A program made the translations under genes and the position numbers. A stretch of DNA of 64,000 bases from Cryobacterium sp. PH31-AA6 (GTDB lineage Bacteria; Actinomycetota; Actinomycetes; Actinomycetales; Microbacteriaceae), in NCBI RefSeq assembly GCF_030063195.1, contig NZ_JASISS010000002.1:268245-332244 (forward strand), in the 5' to 3' direction. Below are positions 53,687 through 64,000 of this stretch, in pieces; positions within the stretch are counted from its first letter, which is position 1, and the number at the start of each line of letters is the position of its first letter. Under the pieces are notes generated by a model. That model searched no databases. It worked only from the letters and a program-made list of their open reading frames with translations, and had not been told where the DNA came from.

Positions 53687-53944
53687 CTACTCGACGATGG
53701 GGCGGGAGACGAGCTTGTCTTCGTTGATCTCGCGCAGTGCGACGGACAGCGGCTTGTCATCGACGGTGGAGTCGACCAGCGGGCCGACGTTGTCGAACAG
53801 GCTGCCTTCGTGCAGGTCGGCGTAGTAGTCGTTGATCTGACGAGCGCGCTTCGAGGCGAAGACGACGAGGGCGTACTTGGAATCGACCTTGGTCAGCAGG
53901 TCGTCGATGGGCGGGTCAATGATGCCAGTGGGCTTGGTTGCCAT
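53687..53944 (-). CDS. rpoZ: RNA polymerase omega subunit
   Basis: Assembly subunit of RNA polymerase. From ATG at 53944 (GAAGGAG eight bases upstream) the protein has 85 residues with [36 protein letters not shown], the conserved omega core, and ends [20 protein letters not shown] longer in-frame reading from 54052 is not supported. It lies between gmk and coaBC, the universal gmk-rpoZ-dfp order. Confidence 0.96.
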   Translation of the reverse strand: MATKPTGIIDPPIDDLLTKVDSKYALVVFASKRARQINDYYADLHEGSLFDNVGPLVDSTVDDKPLSVALREINEDKLVSRPIVE

Positions 53945-54069
53945 TGGTGTCACTCCTTCAGAGCGGTTGGTGCTGCAGGGTGGTATCGCAGCGGGTAATG
54001 ACGGTGCGGGTGACGCAGATCGGTTGAACGCACGAGTCACGGTGCGTCTCAAACACGAAAAATCGGGCG

Positions 54070-54990
54070 CTAAGGCAGCTGGGGTGCCTGACGCAGATTC
54101 ATCAAGTCTACGACCTCCCGGGCGGCCTCGGCCACGTCGTGGTTGACGACACGGTAATCGAACTCATTCTGGGCCGCCAATTCGAGCTTGGCGGTCTCCA
54201 GCCGACGTGTCTGTTCCGCCGGGCTCTCGGTGCCCCGGCCGATCAGACGGCGCACCAATTCGTCCCAGCTGGGCGGCAGGAGAAAGACCAGCCTGGCCTC
54301 CGGCATGGAGCGTCGAACGGCGCGGGCGCCCTGGATGTCGATCTCGAGCAGGACGCTGTCGCCGCGGGCGAGCGCCGCGTCGACGGGACCCCTCGGGGTT
54401 CCGTAGCGGTGGGCATTGTGCACGACCGCCCATTCGAGGAGCTCCCCTGCCGCGACCATCCGATCGAATTCGGCGTCGTCGACGAAGAAGTAGCTCACAC
54501 CCTCCCTCTCACCGGGACGCGACGCCCTGGTGGTGGCCGAGACGGACAGCAGCACCTGGGGATAGTGTTCGCGGATGTGCGCGGCGACGGTTCCCTTGCC
54601 GACGGCGGTCGGGCCGGCCAGCACGACGAGACGCGCTGCGGCGGCTCCCCGCCGTGCGCGTGAGCGGCTGGAGAGAAAGTCCCGCAGCCGGTCTCGTTGG
54701 TGCTTGCCGAGACCGCCGAGGCGCTTCGATGGCGAAATCTCCAGCTGGCTCATGATGCGCCGCATCTTGGTGACGCCGATGGCCGGGATGCTGACCAGGA
54801 ACTCGGTTACGCGCAGGCGCCCCTCGACGCCGTCCGGCGAACTCATCGCGGTGGAGAGCACCTCGAGGGCGGAACGCGTTCCGCGCGCGATTTGGTCTTT
54901 CACGGCTGCGCGGGCTCGCCGTGCGGCCACGGCGGCTCGCGAAGCCGCGACCCGGTCGACGTCGGGTGGGGTAGGGCGATTCTCAGCCAC
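54070..54990 (-). CDS. gmk: Fusion of mycobacterial-type integration host factor (mIHF) and guanylate kinase
   Basis: 306 residues from GTG at 54990 (GGAG six bases upstream; GTG at 55008 is possible but lacks a good site). Residues about 8-108 match m[68 protein letters not shown], the helix-two-turn-helix fold that binds DNA in mycobacteria and Streptomyces. Residues about 119-306 are guanylate kinase: P-loop GPTAVGKGT (126-134), [39 protein letters not shown] and [11 protein letters not shown], converting GMP to GDP. In M. tuberculosis mihF and gmk are separate neighbours; here they are one reading frame without a break. It overlaps pyrF by eight bases. No second mIHF is in the window. Confidence 0.93.
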   Translation of the reverse strand: MAENRPTPPDVDRVAASRAAVAARRARAAVKDQIARGTRSALEVLSTAMSSPDGVEGRLRVTEFLVSIPAIGVTKMRRIMSQLEISPSKRLGGLGKHQRDRLRDFLSSRSRARRGAAAARLVVLAGPTAVGKGTVAAHIREHYPQVLLSVSATTRASRPGEREGVSYFFVDDAEFDRMVAAGELLEWAVVHNAHRYGTPRGPVDAALARGDSVLLEIDIQGARAVRRSMPEARLVFLLPPSWDELVRRLIGRGTESPAEQTRRLETAKLELAAQNEFDYRVVNHDVAEAAREVVDLMNLRQAPQLP

Positions 54991-55866
54991 GGGCCGCTCC
55001 AGTTTCACGTACTCGGCGCGCTATCTTCTCGGCAATTCGGCGGGGACCGGCCGAAAGAACGCTTCGCGATTCACTCACGATAACGCTTTGAGCGTACCCC
55101 CCGTACAAGTTCCTCATATCGGATACCTGCGCGCCCTGGTGTCCGAAGCCCGGCGCGAGGATCGGAGTGAGTGCCTGGGCCGGTGCGAGGGCAAGGTCTA
55201 CCCCGAAGGCGGCCAGGTCGAGCGTAGCGCCCAGCACGACCCCGAGCGACCCGAGTGCGTGCGTCGCGTCTTGCGCATTCCGCGCGGCGACGTCCGCGAA
55301 AATCGCTCCGGCCACGGTGAGGCCCGCCTGGCTCCCGCCGGCTACGACCGCCTGCTGGATCGCCGCCGCCTCGGGGTTCGAGGTCGCCGCGAGCAGGAAG
55401 AGCCCCTTGCCCTCGTGCCCGGCCTGGTCGATCACGGCGGCGAGCGACCCGACCCCCATGTAGGCGTTGACGGTGATCGCGTCCACCTCAAGCGGCGAGC
55501 CGGCGCTGAGCCACGCCTGCCCGTATGCCTCGGCGCTGGTGCCCAGGTCGCCGCGTTTGACGTCCGCGATGACCAGCAGGCCGGCGGCCCTGGCATCGGC
55601 GAGCACGCGTTCGAGAGCCGCGTAACCGGCCGAGCCGTATCGTTCGTAGAAGGCGATCTGTGGTTTGACGATGCCCACCTGCCCGGCGCACGCCTCCACC
55701 ACCGTGCGGCCGAACGACTCGGCGCCGGCCGCGGAGTCGGGCAGGTCCCAGTCGGTCAGCAGCCAGGCGTGCGGGTCGATCCCGACGCACAGCTGGCCGC
55801 GCTCCGTGAAGACGGCGTGAAGACGGTCACCGAACGACCGCAACGCCGGGACGGCCGAGCCCGGGG

Positions 55867-55870
<4 letters not shown>
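54983..55870 (-). CDS. pyrF: Orotidine 5'-phosphate decarboxylase (class II)
   Basis: Decarboxylates OMP to UMP, last step of de novo pyrimidine synthesis. The 295-residue length, the start [19 protein letters not shown] and the active-site [17 protein letters not shown] identify the class II form used in actinobacteria. The GTG start overlaps the carB stop (GTGA). Confidence 0.97.
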
Positions 55871-59153
<3,283 letters not shown>

Positions 59154-59154
<1 letters not shown>

Positions 59155-60356
59155 TACTTGGCGTCTCCTGCTCCGGCGGCCGCGATATGCGCGACAACCA
59201 CGTCCCTGAACCTGTCGAAAAGATACTCGGCGTCGTGCGGGCCGGCCGCCGACTCCGGATGATACTGGACCGAGAATGCCGGGATGTCGAGGCAGCGGAT
59301 GCCCTCGACGACCTGGTCGTTGAGGCTGTAGTGGCTCACCTCGACGCGGCCGAAGCCGGTGCGGGAATCACTCACGCCCTCGATCGGCATGTCCACGGCG
59401 AAGCCGTGGTTCTGCGAGGTGATCTCGACCCGGCCGGTGGTCTTGTCGAGCACAGGCTGGTTGATGCCGCGGTGCCCGAACGGCAGTTTGTAGGTGCGGA
59501 AGCCGAGCGCCCGGCCGAGGAGCTGGTTGCCGAAGCAGATGCCGAAGTACGGCACGCCGGCACGGAGCACCTCCTGGAGCAGGGTGACGTGGGCGTCGGA
59601 GGCTGCAGGATCGCCGGGGCCGTTGGAGAAGAACACGGCGGTCGGGTTCAGCGAGAGCACATGCTCGGCGGTGACCGACTGCGGCAACACGAGGACCTCG
59701 AAGCCCCGCGCGGCAAGGTGGTTCAGGGTGGAGGTCTTCACGCCGAGGTCGAGGACGGCAACCGATCCGATCCGTTCTCCCTGCGCGGGCACCGAGAACG
59801 GCTCCACCGTGGACACCTCGTCGGAGAGGTTGCGGCCGCGCATTGCCTGGCTGGTGCGCACCAGGTCGAGCTGTTCACCATCGGAGAGGCCGAAGTCTGC
59901 CCCGGAGAAGATGCCGGAGCGCATCGCGCCGGCGGAACGGATGTGCCGGGTGATCGCCCGGGTGTCGATTCCGCTGATTCCGACGACGCCGCCGGCCTCA
60001 AGGTCGTCGTCAAGCCGCCGGGTCGACCGGAAGTTGGACGCGATCCGGGCGGGTTCCCGCACGACGAAACCGGAAACCCAGATTCGCCGGGATTCCATGT
60101 CCTCGTCGTTGGCTCCCGTGTTGCCGATGTGCGGCGCCGTCATCAAGACGATCTGCCCGGCGTAGGACGGGTCGGTGAGGGTCTCCTGGTAGCCGGTCAT
60201 CCCGGTCGCGAAGACGATCTCACCGAGCGTCCGTCCGCGGCTGCCGTAGGCGCGGCCCACGAAGCGGCGGCCGTCCTCGAGTACGAGCACGGCGGAGGCC
60301 GTTTCGCTGAATTCCGGGTGGTCCTGGGTCGCTGCGTTATTCACGCTATGACTCAC
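59154..60356 (-). CDS. carA: Carbamoyl-phosphate synthase, small subunit
   Basis: Glutaminase subunit feeding ammonia to CarB. From GTG at 60356 it has 400 residues; the N-terminal domain has [23 protein letters not shown] and the class I amidotransferase carries the nucleophile in [17 protein letters not shown] and His-Glu in [16 protein letters not shown] at 60344 is an alternative start; neither has a good Shine-Dalgarno, so coupling to the upstream gene (11-base overlap) is likely. Confidence 0.95.
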
Positions 60357-60888
60357 TTTCGTCGTGCGCGGCCGGGCGCAGGGCGTCGGCCGCAATGGTT
60401 CGGATCGCGTCGTACACGGCGACGCGTTCGGTGGGGTCGATGATGCGGAAGTAGCTGTCGACGAGTTGACCGGTTTCGGCCGCTGGGGCGTTCAGACGCC
60501 AGCCGAGCATGAGCAGTCCGTCGGATTCGACCACCCGGTCGATGGTCCAGGTGGCCGCCTCGAGCAGTTCGATGGCGTCGGCCGGGATGAACACGACCTC
60601 TTCGCCGGCGAGGGCGAGGAAGACGCCGGCCTCGGTGACGGTGAGCATCGCCCTCGCCCGGAAGCCGAGGCCGCGGATGTTCAGGCGCTCGAGGGGAGTC
60701 CCCCTCCGGGTGGTGGCCACGTAGAATGCCGGCGTCGCGGCCAGCTCCGCAGTGGTGACGCCGGGCAACGGATAACCGGCCGGCAGGGCCGCGTCCCGGC
60801 GGCCGCGCGCACGCCAGCCGCGCAACATCAGGGCGAGCACCCCGATCAGCACGATGCCCGTGATGACGGCGGGGATGGTCCTATCCAT
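60346..60888 (-). CDS. PH-like domain membrane protein of the pyr operon
   Basis: 180-residue protein with one N-terminal membrane helix (TIPAVITGIVLIGVLALML), then a soluble domain (about 55-170) whose strand pattern resembles a bacterial PH domain. It corresponds by position and layout to M. tuberculosis Rv1382, which also lies between pyrC and carA. Function unknown. Its ATG overlaps pyrC by eight bases and its end overlaps carA, so it is firmly in the operon. Confidence 0.85.
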   Translation of the reverse strand: MDRTIPAVITGIVLIGVLALMLRGWRARGRRDAALPAGYPLPGVTTAELAATPAFYVATTRRGTPLERLNIRGLGFRARAMLTVTEAGVFLALAGEEVVFIPADAIELLEAATWTIDRVVESDGLLMLGWRLNAPAAETGQLVDSYFRIIDPTERVAVYDAIRTIAADALRPAAHDESES

Positions 60889-62230
60889 GGAGGCCCGCCC
60901 GTTCCGCGGTGATCTCGCCGGCCGGGCGCAACGCGCCGTCCAGCACCGTCGCGTAGCCGTGGTGGAACGTCGCGAGTACCTGGCCGGGGAGCGTCATGCT
61001 GAGATACGGCGAGTTCGTGCCCTTGCCGGCCAGATTCGCCCGGCCGAAGACCCGGCTCGCGGCAGGGTCGTAGAGGGTGAGCTCCGCGGGGCCGCCGACG
61101 ACCAGACCCTGGCCCTGGCCGGTCACGCGGCCGATCCTGGCCGGCGTGCTGGAGAGCACCCTGGCCACGCCCGACCAGTCGAGGAAGCCGCCGGCAACCA
61201 CGGCGGCGTGCACCACGGACAGGGCGGACTCGAGTCCGACCATGCCGTTGGCCGCGGCATCCCACTCGCAGTCCTTGGCCTCGACGGGGTGCGGGGCGTG
61301 GTCGGTGGCGACGATGTCGATGGTGCCGTCCGCGAGCCCGGCGCGGAGGGCCTCGACGTCCTCGCGGCGTCGGAGCGGCGGGTTGACCTTGAACCGGGCG
61401 TCGTAGCCCCGCACAAGGTCTTCGGTCAGGAGGAGGTGGTGTGGGGTGGCCTCGGCTGTCACGTTGATGCCGCGTGCCTTGGCCCAGCGGATGACATCCA
61501 CCGACCCCGCCGTGGAGACGTGGCACACGTGCAACCGGGAACCGACGTGCTCGGCGAGCAACACGTCGCGGGCGATGATCGATTCCTCGGCAACGGCCGG
61601 CCAGCCGGCCAGGCCGAGTTCGCTGGACAGCGCCCCCTCATTCATCTGTGCCTTCTCGGTCAGCCGCGGTTCCTGCGCGTGCTGCGCGATCACGCCATCG
61701 AACGCCTTGACGTATTCGAGGGCCCGGCGCATCAGGAGCGGGTCGGAGACACAGAACCCGTCGTCGGAGAACACCCTGACGCGGGCCCGGCTCGTGGCCA
61801 TGGCACCCAGCTCGGCCAGTCTCTCCCCTGCCAGGCCGACCGTCACGGCCCCGATCGGCTGAACGGTGACGTAGCCCGCCTGCTCGCCGAGCGCGAGGAC
61901 CTGTTCGACGACCCCGGCGGTGTCCTGCACCGGTGAGGTGTTGGCCATCGCAAAGACGCTGGTGAACCCGCCGACCGCTGCGGCCTGGCTTCCGGTGAGG
62001 ATGGTCTCACTCTGCTCGTAGCCGGGCTCGCGCAGATGGGTGTGCAGGTCGACGAGGCCGGGCAGGGCGATGAGCCCGTCGGCGTCGATCGTGGTGGCGC
62101 CGGTCCGAGACAGGCCCGAGCCGACCTCGACGATTCGTCCGTCGGCCAGCACGAGGTCGGTACGGCTCCCGTCCGGAAGCGTGGCGGCCTTGATCAGCCA
62201 GGGCGCACCCGGAGTGTGTTCAGTGGGCAT
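60881..62230 (-). CDS. pyrC: Dihydroorotase
   Basis: Cyclises carbamoyl aspartate to dihydroorotate. The 449-residue amidohydrolase has metal-binding DLHTHLREPGYE, HAQEPRLTEKAQMNEG and ATDHAPHPVEAKDCEW, and ends with the NLAGKGTNSPYLSMTLPGQVLAT tail of type I dihydroorotases. ATG is directly after the pyrB stop. Confidence 0.97.
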   Translation of the reverse strand: MPTEHTPGAPWLIKAATLPDGSRTDLVLADGRIVEVGSGLSRTGATTIDADGLIALPGLVDLHTHLREPGYEQSETILTGSQAAAVGGFTSVFAMANTSPVQDTAGVVEQVLALGEQAGYVTVQPIGAVTVGLAGERLAELGAMATSRARVRVFSDDGFCVSDPLLMRRALEYVKAFDGVIAQHAQEPRLTEKAQMNEGALSSELGLAGWPAVAEESIIARDVLLAEHVGSRLHVCHVSTAGSVDVIRWAKARGINVTAEATPHHLLLTEDLVRGYDARFKVNPPLRRREDVEALRAGLADGTIDIVATDHAPHPVEAKDCEWDAAANGMVGLESALSVVHAAVVAGGFLDWSGVARVLSSTPARIGRVTGQGQGLVVGGPAELTLYDPAASRVFGRANLAGKGTNSPYLSMTLPGQVLATFHHGYATVLDGALRPAGEITAERAGLHG

Positions 62231-63181
62231 TTAGGAATCCTCCCGGTCACCGGACATGAGCAGATAAAGTGCCGCCATTCGCACGGAAACCCCGTTCGCA
62301 ACCTGTTCGAGCACCGTCGAGGCCGCGGAATCGGCAGCCGCCGATGAAATCTCCAGGCCACGGTTCATCGGGCCCGGGTGCATGACAATGCTAGCCGGAG
62401 CCAGCCGGGCGAAACGTTCGTCGTCGAGGCCCCAGCGGCGCGAGTACTCGCGGCTATTCGGGAAGAAAGCCGCATTCATCCGCTCGGCCTGGATCCGGAG
62501 CATCATGATGACGTCGGGCTTCGCTATGATCGCGGCGTCAAGGTCGAACCCCACGGCGGCGGGCCAGCCGGACATGTCCATCGGGAGCAGCGTCGGCGGG
62601 GCGACGAAGGTCACCTCGGCGCCGAGCGTGGTGAGCAGCCACAGGTTCGAGCGGGCGACGCGGGAGTGCAGCACATCGCCGACGATGGTCACCGTGACCC
62701 CGTCAAGGCCCTTGCCGCGCGAGCCGGAACCGTGCAACCGGCGGCGGATCGTGAAGGCATCGAGCAGCGCCTGGGTGGGATGTTCGTGGGTGCCGTCGCC
62801 GGCGTTGATGATGCCGGCGTCGATCCATCCGCTCGCGGCCAGCACCGCGGGGGCCCCGGATGCCGGGTGCCGGATGACGACCCCATCGGCCCCCATCGCG
62901 GCGAGCGTCTGCGCGGTGTCCTTCAGGCTCTCGCCCTTCGACACGCTCGATCCCTTGGCGCTGAAGTTGATCACGTCGGCGCTGAGTCGCTTGGCGGCGG
63001 CCTCGAAGGAGATGCGGGTGCGGGTGGAGTCCTCGAAGAAGAGGTTGACGACGGTCTTACCGCGCAGCGTCGGCAGCTTCTTGACCTCCCGGTTGGCGAC
63101 GTCGGCCATGTCCTCGGCGATGTCGAGCAGCACGATGGCCTCGGCGCGGCTCAGTTCCTTGGTCGAGAGCAGGTGTTTCAT
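62231..63181 (-). CDS. pyrB: Aspartate carbamoyltransferase, catalytic subunit
   Basis: Condenses carbamoyl phosphate and aspartate. The 316-residue protein has the carbamoyl-phosphate motif [26 protein letters not shown] and [11 protein letters not shown]. No PyrI regulatory chain is encoded nearby, and the operon contains an active-looking PyrC. ATG overlaps the pyrR stop (ATGA). Confidence 0.98.
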   Translation of the reverse strand: MKHLLSTKELSRAEAIVLLDIAEDMADVANREVKKLPTLRGKTVVNLFFEDSTRTRISFEAAAKRLSADVINFSAKGSSVSKGESLKDTAQTLAAMGADGVVIRHPASGAPAVLAASGWIDAGIINAGDGTHEHPTQALLDAFTIRRRLHGSGSRGKGLDGVTVTIVGDVLHSRVARSNLWLLTTLGAEVTFVAPPTLLPMDMSGWPAAVGFDLDAAIIAKPDVIMMLRIQAERMNAAFFPNSREYSRRWGLDDERFARLAPASIVMHPGPMNRGLEISSAAADSAASTVLEQVANGVSVRMAALYLLMSGDREDS

Positions 63182-63744
63182 CGGGCGTCCTCCCCGTCGG
63201 ATCCGTTGTCGGCTCCCCCGTCGATGCTGACGAACTCGTCGCCGTCGACCTCGAGCAGGTGCAGGTTGATGCGTTCCTCCGTCGAGCTGGGCAGGTTCTT
63301 GCCCACGAAGTCCGCTCGGATCGGCAGTTCGCGGTGTCCGCGGTCGACGAGAACGGCCAGACGCACGATGGTGGGTCGGCCGTGGTCGCCGAGCGCGTCG
63401 AGGGCGGCGCGGATGGTGCGACCGGAGTAGAGCACGTCATCGACGAGCACGACCGTTGCACCGTCGATGCTGCCGGGCACGAGCGTGCGGGACGGTGTGC
63501 GGGTGCGGGTGTGGGCCAGGTCGTCGCGGTACATGGTCACGTCGAGGGACCCGACCCGGACATCCGCCGCGGTCGGTTCGATCCGCTGGATGGTCTCGGC
63601 AATCCGTTGGGCCAGCACAACGCCCCTGGTCGGGATGCCGAGGATGACCAGCTTGTCTGGGCCTCGATTGGACTCAAGAATCTCGTGCGAGATCCGAGTC
63701 AACGCTCGGGCAATGTCAGCCTGGTTCAGCACGGTGCGTGCCAT
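63178..63744 (-). CDS. pyrR: Bifunctional pyrimidine operon regulator / uracil phosphoribosyltransferase PyrR
   Basis: UMP-responsive RNA-binding regulator of the pyr operon that can also act as uracil phosphoribosyltransferase. The 188-residue protein has the PRPP loop [21 protein letters not shown] and the PyrR core [36 protein letters not shown] at 63744 with GGAAGGAGG upstream. A PyrR-binding hairpin lies just before that Shine-Dalgarno, so PyrR probably represses its own translation and, by coupling, the whole operon. Confidence 0.97.
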   Translation of the reverse strand: MARTVLNQADIARALTRISHEILESNRGPDKLVILGIPTRGVVLAQRIAETIQRIEPTAADVRVGSLDVTMYRDDLAHTRTRTPSRTLVPGSIDGATVVLVDDVLYSGRTIRAALDALGDHGRPTIVRLAVLVDRGHRELPIRADFVGKNLPSSTEERINLHLLEVDGDEFVSIDGGADNGSDGEDAR

Positions 63745-63801
63745 AAACCGGACCTCCTTCCCCGCCTCACCGGACGGCTGTTAAAGGATGTCAATTTCGT
63801 T
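63745..63801 (-). promoter_or_regulatory. PyrR-binding leader of the pyr operon
   Basis: Minus-strand RNA 63776-63763 reads CGUCCGGUGAGGCG, matching the PyrR loop consensus ARUCCNGNGAGGYU except that the outer A-U pair is a C-G pair; CC pairs with GG, the U is bulged and CCG pairs with CGG. Two bases downstream is the GGAAGGAGG Shine-Dalgarno (63761-63753). UCCUU at 63788-63784 can pair with AAGGA in it (63759-63755), closing a longer stem around the hairpin. This fits translational repression by PyrR-UMP as shown for Mycobacterium smegmatis. Confidence 0.8.
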
Positions 63802-63807
63802 GCGTTC

Positions 63808-63837
63808 AGCCTAGCAGCCGTGCCAGGCACCGGTCAC
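63808..63837 (-). promoter_or_regulatory. pyr operon promoter
   Basis: Minus strand: -35 GTGACC (63837-63832), 18-base spacer, extended -10 TGC-TAGGCT (63813-63808). Expected transcript start near 63801, leaving a 57-base leader. Confidence 0.55.
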
Positions 63838-63902
63838 CGGTCACCCAGATCCTGGTCACTGCCAGACCCAACACCGCCGAACACCAACCTGGCACCCCCG
63901 CA

Positions 63903-63955
63903 GTGGTCGAGCCCGCGGTGGTCGAGCCCCCGGTGGTCGAGCCTGTCGAGACCCC
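63903..63955. repeat. Intergenic 15-bp tandem repeat with TGGTCGAG core
   Basis: Three units GTGGTCGAGCCCGCG, GTGGTCGAGCCCCCG, GTGGTCGAGCCTGTC (63903-63947) followed by GAGACCCC. The last unit plus GAGACC forms the string TGGTCGAGCCTGTCGAGACC, which I recognise as a dispersed intergenic repeat type in actinobacterial genomes. The rest of 63838-64000 holds no gene that I can see. Confidence 0.75.
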
Positions 63956-64000
63956 AAGACCACCGTCTACGAGCCCCCTCGGCCAGGCACTGAAGAGACA

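Noticed and set aside
53945..54052. N-terminal extension of omega (rpoZ) by 36 residues
   Set aside because: A clear GAAGGAG precedes the ATG at 53944, and the extension has no match to the omega fold.
63789..63794. TTGACA on the minus strand as -35 of pyrR
   Set aside because: No TANNNT hexamer lies 16-19 bases downstream; the region there is the PyrR hairpin. The TAGGCT further upstream fits better.

Overview
The window is a gene-dense stretch of a high-GC actinobacterial chromosome, most probably from the family Microbacteriaceae. The evidence is the gene content (RbpA, WhiA, OpcA, a PdtaR-type ANTAR regulator, an HGxxPAAW protein, a PriA without helicase motifs, a DNA polymerase I without proofreading residues) and a neighbourhood order that largely follows the Mycobacterium tuberculosis chromosome. 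The genus cannot be fixed from sequence reading alone. No prophage, insertion sequence, CRISPR array or foreign island is visible. No gene-free stretch exceeds 300 bases.

Region by region. 1-4.1 kb (+): end of pgi, then zwf-opcA-pgl (entry to the pentose phosphate pathway), closed by a perfect 20-bp hairpin shared with the convergent rbpA. 4.2-9.9 kb (-): rbpA, secG, the glycolytic operon gap-pgk-tpiA, sodA, whiA. 10-19 kb (-): rapZ, the excision repair genes uvrC, uvrA and uvrB, coaE and a small lipoprotein gene. A canonical LexA box lies in front of uvrA. 19.1-25.2 kb (-): rpsA, a DUF885 zinc-peptidase-like gene and polA. 25.2-29.3 kb: a hotdog thioesterase (+), pdtaR (-), tRNA-Leu(CAA) (+) and a two-gene operon (+) that looks like the tmsA-tmsB (bfaA-bfaB) system for 10-methyl branched fatty acids. 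29.4-37 kb (-): pyk, gltD, gltB. 37-45.9 kb (-): a mixed histidine-tryptophan-lipoprotein gene string hisE-hisG-hisF-hisI-trpE-(two membrane proteins)-trpC-trpB-trpA-lgt. 45.9-52.2 kb (-): rpe, rsmB, fmt, priA, metK. 52.4-63.7 kb (-): a tightly overlapping pyrimidine operon pyrR-pyrB-pyrC-(PH-like membrane protein)-carA-carB-pyrF, running on into gmk, rpoZ and coaBC. The last 250 bases hold the pyr promoter and leader and a 15-bp tandem repeat.

The most interesting signals are regulatory and architectural rather than a new pathway. (1) Ten genes have a TANNNT hexamer exactly 6 or 7 bases before the start codon and no proper ribosome binding site, the mark of leaderless transcription; in one case the -10 box contains the stop codon of the upstream gene. 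(2) Guanylate kinase carries an N-terminal mycobacterial integration host factor (mIHF) domain, fusing a nucleoid protein with a nucleotide kinase. (3) The pyrR leader has a near-consensus PyrR-binding hairpin directly before the Shine-Dalgarno, plus a possible anti-Shine-Dalgarno. (4) Tandem in-frame repeats expand linkers in coaBC, in the Trp-operon membrane protein and in a lipoprotein. All coordinates and motif matches were read by eye; family names rest on motif recognition, not on database searches.
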